Of a stretch of 22,621 bases of DNA, positions 20,072 to 22,621 are shown piece after piece. The notes beneath the pieces are model-generated. The model saw nothing but the letters and a program-made list of their open reading frames with translations. It searched no databases and was not told the DNA's origin. The position numbers were made by a program, and so were the translations under genes. Numbering within the stretch: the stretch's first letter is position 1; every line of letters begins with the position of its first letter. Source of the stretch: Candidatus Adlerbacteria bacterium (lineage in GTDB: Bacteria > Patescibacteriota > Minisyncoccia > Phycocordibacterales > SBAW01); NCBI GenBank assembly GCA_903824155.1, contig CAIJVL010000013.1:1-22621 (forward strand), read 5' to 3'.

Positions 20072-20965
20072 ATGAAGCCCAAGATCATCGCCGTCGTGGG
20101 GCCGACCAGCTCGGGCAAGACTGCCTTGGGGATTTATCTTGCGCAAAAACTGCACGGGGAGGTTATTTCGGCCGATTCACGGCAGGTGTACAAAGGGCTC
20201 AATTTGGGCACCGGCAAAGTGACTAAAAAAGAAATGGCCGGTGTGCCCCATCACTTGCTGGATGTTGCATCCCCTAAGCGCATATTTAGCGCGAGCGATT
20301 TTAAAAAACTGGGAGAGCGGGCTATTGCAAAAATTATAAAAAATAGGCACGTGCCTATAGTGGTAGGCGGCACCGGGCTGTATGCCGATGTCTTGCTTGG
20401 CCGCATGGTGCTGCCCGAAGTGCCGCCCAATTTTAAATTCCGCGCAAAGCTTGAAAAAAAGTCGGCCGCCGAGCTTTTTGCGCTATTGCAAAAAAAGGAC
20501 CCCGAGCGCGCCGCAAACATAGAACCCGGCCACCGGCGCCGTTTAATACGCGCACTCGAAATTGCCGAAGCAATGGGCAAGTCCCCTGCCAAAGCCGGCG
20601 CCATGCAAGGAGAAGAAAAGTACGACGTACTTTGGCTTGGACTTAACCCTGGTCTGGAGGTGCTGCAAAAAAGAATCGCTAAACGCTTGCGCGCGCGGTT
20701 GAAGAGAGGCATGTTCACCGAGGTTTCAGCGTTGCACAAGCAAGGACTCTCCTACCGGCGCATGGAGGCTTTGGGGCTGGAATATAGGTCTATGGCCGAA
20801 TACCTTCAAAACAAAATCACCAAAGAAAAAATGATTGAGGACTTGGATCGCGCTATTGTACACTACGCCAAACGTCAATTGCGCTGGTTTAAGCGCAACT
20901 TGCACATTGTTTGGATTACAAACAGGCAAGAAGCTCTGCAACTAGCCAAAAAGTTTACTGCGTAG
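20072..20965 (+). CDS. miaA: tRNA dimethylallyltransferase, 297 aa
   Basis: Transfers an isopentenyl group to A37 of tRNAs reading UNN codons. P-loop GPTSSGKT (10-17), SADSRQVYKGLNLGTGK, PHHLLDV, VVGGTGLYADVLL, GHRRRLIRALEI and the C-terminal YAKRQLRWFKRN motif are all present; length is normal. The tRNA-Leu(CAA) nearby is a UNN reader and a likely substrate. Start MKPKIIAVVG is chosen because TACAGT (20059-20064) is 7 bases upstream; a GTG at 20063 would lie inside that hexamer. The end overlaps the convergent anchored gene by 11 bp. Confidence 0.96.
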   Translation: MKPKIIAVVGPTSSGKTALGIYLAQKLHGEVISADSRQVYKGLNLGTGKVTKKEMAGVPHHLLDVASPKRIFSASDFKKLGERAIAKIIKNRHVPIVVGGTGLYADVLLGRMVLPEVPPNFKFRAKLEKKSAAELFALLQKKDPERAANIEPGHRRRLIRALEIAEAMGKSPAKAGAMQGEEKYDVLWLGLNPGLEVLQKRIAKRLRARLKRGMFTEVSALHKQGLSYRRMEALGLEYRSMAEYLQNKITKEKMIEDLDRAIVHYAKRQLRWFKRNLHIVWITNRQEALQLAKKFTA

Positions 20966-21470
20966 TAGTCGGCGTCTTAGGCGCAAAGCTTGTCTCGACA
21001 CCGGCGCTGTAGCCCGTCATGAGCCATTGCCCTTGGTATTTACTTAACGTAATAGTGACCGGAAACTCGGCCGCAACGCCACCGTGCGCCACCTCTTGGC
21101 TGGTTACCTCGGATACCATGCCTTGCACTACGTACGAGCCATCGCCCTTTTTAGTGACTGCGGTAATATTTATGTTCGATGGCCATGGGCTTGAAAGACC
21201 GCGACCGGGCGCAAATGAGCGGTTGGCCTGCCAGCTCTTAATCAGGCTTGAGCTGGCATAGGGCACATAGTTGTTGGCAATTTGATCAAGTGCATCAGGT
21301 GCCGAAAGGGATACCTTTTGTATGGTAGTGCCAAACTGAGTTACGACAGTGCGCACAGTCGAATCATCGACTATATCTTGCGCCTTTTGGCGCTGATGCT
21401 GGTAGGCGGTGCCCGCAACAATGACGGCCGCCGCAATAATAACGAGGATAACTATATTTTGTTTTTTCAT
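20955..21470 (-). CDS. Membrane-anchored extracytoplasmic protein, 171 aa, unknown
   Basis: One N-terminal membrane helix (about 5-22) after a short basic start, then a domain outside the cell with alternating helix and strand pattern (DALDQIANNYVPYASSSLI; GSYVVQGMVSEVTSQE; FPVTITLSKYQGQWLMTGY) that resembles NTF2-like folds used in anchored scaffold proteins; the tail is Thr/Pro-rich. The nearest good hexamer is TATACT (21508-21513), which leaves a leader of about 31 nt with a 5-bp hairpin (21482-21498). No SD. This makes it an exception to both start types seen here. Function unknown. Confidence 0.75.
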   Translation of the reverse strand: MKKQNIVILVIIAAAVIVAGTAYQHQRQKAQDIVDDSTVRTVVTQFGTTIQKVSLSAPDALDQIANNYVPYASSSLIKSWQANRSFAPGRGLSSPWPSNINITAVTKKGDGSYVVQGMVSEVTSQEVAHGGVAAEFPVTITLSKYQGQWLMTGYSAGVETSFAPKTPTTTQ

Positions 21471-21630
21471 GATGTAGGTTGACGCACAAATGATGCGTTA
21501 CTTACCAAGTATACCATTTTGGCCTGACTTAGCGGGCCGTCTCGAGTTAGAACTTCTAAGTCTCCCTACCCTGCAAGGCGGAATAGCTCCATTTTAGTCT
21601 ATTGGTTCGACGCATCTCGAGCGTCTCATT

Positions 21631-21846
21631 TTATACAAAATTCTCCGTAGTGAGTTGTGATTGCCGCAGGATTGAACGAAAGGTTCCTTGAGGAATTTCT
21701 TTTTTATTTGCTGGCACTATAACGGTAAGCGTTTTTCCGTCAGCAATCTTCCGATACTTCATATGGCTCCCTTTTTGAGAAACAAAATGAAAAGAGTTCT
21801 CTTCGAGGACAGAAATAATATGTGACGAAGAATACAGCCTCACCAT
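21631..21846 (-). CDS. hicA: HicA-family mRNA interferase toxin, 71 aa
   Basis: Small dsRBD-like RNase of a type II toxin-antitoxin pair. The SQKGSHMKYRK segment carries the catalytic His28, followed by TLTVIVPANKKEIPQGTFRSILRQ. The VPxH His common in the family is Asn here. Its start is 3 bp after the hicB stop, with no SD, so it is expressed from the hicB promoter. Order is antitoxin first, as in a subset of hic loci. Confidence 0.88.
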   Translation of the reverse strand: MVRLYSSSHIISVLEENSFHFVSQKGSHMKYRKIADGKTLTVIVPANKKEIPQGTFRSILRQSQLTTENFV

Positions 21847-21849
21847 GCG

Positions 21850-22053
21850 TTATATAGAAACTATTTCAGGCTCCTCTACACTGCTAGCCGAGTCGCTCGG
21901 AGCGTCTTCAAAATACAACTCGAGCGCCTCTTTAAGATTAGCGAGAGCCTCGGTTCGAGTGCTGCCAAAGCTCGATACATCCACGTTCAAAGACTGGGCA
22001 ACATAGTGTTCGCCCTCTCGCCAAACAACATTTTTTAACTCTCCGATGGTCAT
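21850..22053 (-). CDS. hicB: HicB-family antitoxin, 67 aa, short form
   Basis: Matches the partial RNase-H-like fold of HicB: VVWREGEHYVAQSLNVDVSSFGSTRTEALANLKEALELYFED, ending in an acidic Ser/Glu tail. It lacks a C-terminal helix-turn-helix or ribbon-helix-helix region, so DNA binding is not evident. TATAAT (22060-22065) ends 6 bases before the ATG (leaderless). It neutralises HicA by binding, by family knowledge. Confidence 0.88.
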   Translation of the reverse strand: MTIGELKNVVWREGEHYVAQSLNVDVSSFGSTRTEALANLKEALELYFEDAPSDSASSVEEPEIVSI

Positions 22054-22059
22054 GCAGTC

Positions 22060-22109
22060 ATTATACCATATTGGGTCAAAATTTGAACCATTTTATGGTG
22101 TGATATGAT
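22060..22109. promoter_or_regulatory. Symmetric divergent promoters of hicBA and the 22116 gene with a central dyad
   Basis: Minus -10 TATAAT (22060-22065) and plus -10 TATGAT (22104-22109, preceded by TG) are each 16 bp from the same hexamer at 22082-22087, which reads TTTGAA on plus and TTCAAA on minus. An imperfect dyad, GGTCAAAATTTGAACC (22074-22089; 12 of 16 symmetric), covers it and extends through CCATA (22066-22070) and TATGG (22094-22098), suggesting an operator. Confidence 0.6.
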
Positions 22110-22115
22110 TTACTC

Positions 22116-22427
22116 ATGTCACCTATTGAATGGCGTCCGGGCGGCAAGAAGAGCGAGGAAAAACCAAAGGAATCTGTAAAATGGAGGCCTAATGAGACGC
22201 CTGCAGTAGAAAAGCCAGAACAACCCGCTGAAACAATTAAGCAAAATACACCACCTACTGAGGGGGCTCAGTATACTCAAGAAGACCTTGAAAAAGAAAC
22301 GGCAGAACACATTAAGCGTGCAAAAGAAATGGGTGAGGAAAATTTAAAAAAACTACAAAATATTGCAGAAGATCACGAGAAAGCAATGCGGAAGCTATTT
22401 CAAGATATTGATAAGAAAGACGAATAG
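22116..22427 (+). CDS. Charged coiled-coil protein, 103 aa, unknown
   Basis: Soluble, very rich in Glu and Lys. The first half is disordered with two related segments, IEWRPGGKKSEE and VKWRPNETPAVE; the second half (about 52-100) is a single charged helix likely to form a coiled coil. No Cys and no membrane segment. It is leaderless by the TATGAT at 22104-22109 and shares a control region with hicBA, so it may be co-regulated with the toxin-antitoxin pair. Not recognised. Confidence 0.7.
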   Translation: MSPIEWRPGGKKSEEKPKESVKWRPNETPAVEKPEQPAETIKQNTPPTEGAQYTQEDLEKETAEHIKRAKEMGEENLKKLQNIAEDHEKAMRKLFQDIDKKDE

Positions 22428-22469
22428 AAGGAAAACGAATTGGCGGGCGATGACGGTCGGTCAGGCGTT

Positions 22470-22493
22470 CTAAAGTTGCCGTCGCAACTTTAG
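22470..22493. other. 10-bp hairpin in the 3' intergenic tail
   Basis: CTAAAGTTGC (22470-22479) and GCAACTTTAG (22484-22493) pair perfectly around CGTC. No T run follows, so it is not an ordinary terminator. Confidence 0.6.
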
Positions 22494-22513
22494 CCGCACG
22501 ACCCTGCCTCGCT

Positions 22514-22533
22514 CCCAAGCCTGCTGGCTTGGG
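22514..22533. other. 8-bp GC-rich hairpin in the 3' intergenic tail
   Basis: CCCAAGCC (22514-22521) and GGCTTGGG (22526-22533) pair around TGCT. No T run. Together with the hairpins on either side it forms a non-coding stretch of about 190 bp in which I see no gene. Confidence 0.6.
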
Positions 22534-22578
22534 TCCCGCTCCGGCTTTCGATTCCTACATCGCTCTCGCAGCGGCAAC

Positions 22579-22607
22579 AAAAAAGACACCTCCCAGGTGT
22601 CTTTTTT
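22579..22607. terminator. Bidirectional terminator
   Basis: AAAAAAGACACCT (22579-22591) and AGGTGTCTTTTTT (22595-22607) form a 13-bp stem with loop CCC. A run of A precedes and a run of T follows, so it can stop transcription from both sides. Confidence 0.85.
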
Positions 22608-22621
22608 GGCCTACTGCGGGC

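Noticed and set aside
21540..21625. A second tRNA gene
   Set aside because: Fragments look tRNA-like, but no acceptor stem, anticodon arm and T-arm fit together on either strand.
1..22621. Prophage, insertion sequence or CRISPR-Cas system
   Set aside because: No transposase, integrase, phage structural gene, Cas gene or repeat-spacer array was found on either strand.

Overview
The window looks like a chromosome segment of a Patescibacteria (CPR) bacterium, most likely Parcubacteria. This is inferred from gene content and protein style, not from a search. Supporting signs are a minimal set of information-processing genes, a DnaX without its zinc module, many short single-pass membrane proteins with Lys-rich or Ser/Thr/Pro-rich tails, an ice-binding-like (DUF3494) surface protein, and a cupredoxin-like protein. 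TGA is used as a stop, so the code is standard, not the recoded code of Gracilibacteria/SR1.

Layout. Positions 1-5.7 kb are accessory and envelope-oriented: a partial secreted ice-binding-like protein with an SdrD-B-like repeat, small unknown genes, a cupredoxin-like protein, two DoxX-family proteins, an MFS transporter and a PQ-loop-like membrane protein. Positions 5.7-9.1 kb run on the minus strand: dnaX, a small unknown gene, two membrane-anchored unknowns and a tRNA-dihydrouridine synthase (dus). Positions 9.1-12.5 kb hold ftsQ and serS (minus), divergent from dprA and a small unknown gene (plus). Positions 12.7-16.5 kb hold topA and a RelA/SpoT-type (p)ppGpp gene. Positions 16.5-18.3 kb hold parB coupled to a histidine phosphatase, then tRNA-Leu(CAA). 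Positions 18.35-21 kb hold pyrF, a pyrE-like phosphoribosyltransferase and miaA. Positions 21-22.6 kb hold an anchored unknown, a hicBA toxin-antitoxin pair, a divergent charged protein and a hairpin-rich tail.

Two patterns stand out. First, expression seems to follow two designs. Most genes have a -10 hexamer only 6-9 bases before the start codon, so the A of ATG would sit at about +1 to +4 (leaderless mRNA) with no Shine-Dalgarno (SD). Exactly six genes (1212, 3720, 7097 minus, 12179, 18351, 19304) have a strong SD and a 5' leader, and each is followed at once by its own hairpin terminator. They look like self-contained expression cassettes. This also corrects several starts (dnaX, miaA, serS, the 7994 gene, the cupredoxin).

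Second, a palindromic element of about 67-69 bp sits in frame inside both dus and parB, in the same orientation and reading frame. It has a near-identical 27-bp core, equal 9-bp spacers, and flanking arms that differ in sequence but still pair. It resembles in concept the Rickettsia palindromic elements that insert into coding genes, and is the best candidate here for an undescribed repeat family. No CRISPR array, insertion sequence or prophage was seen.
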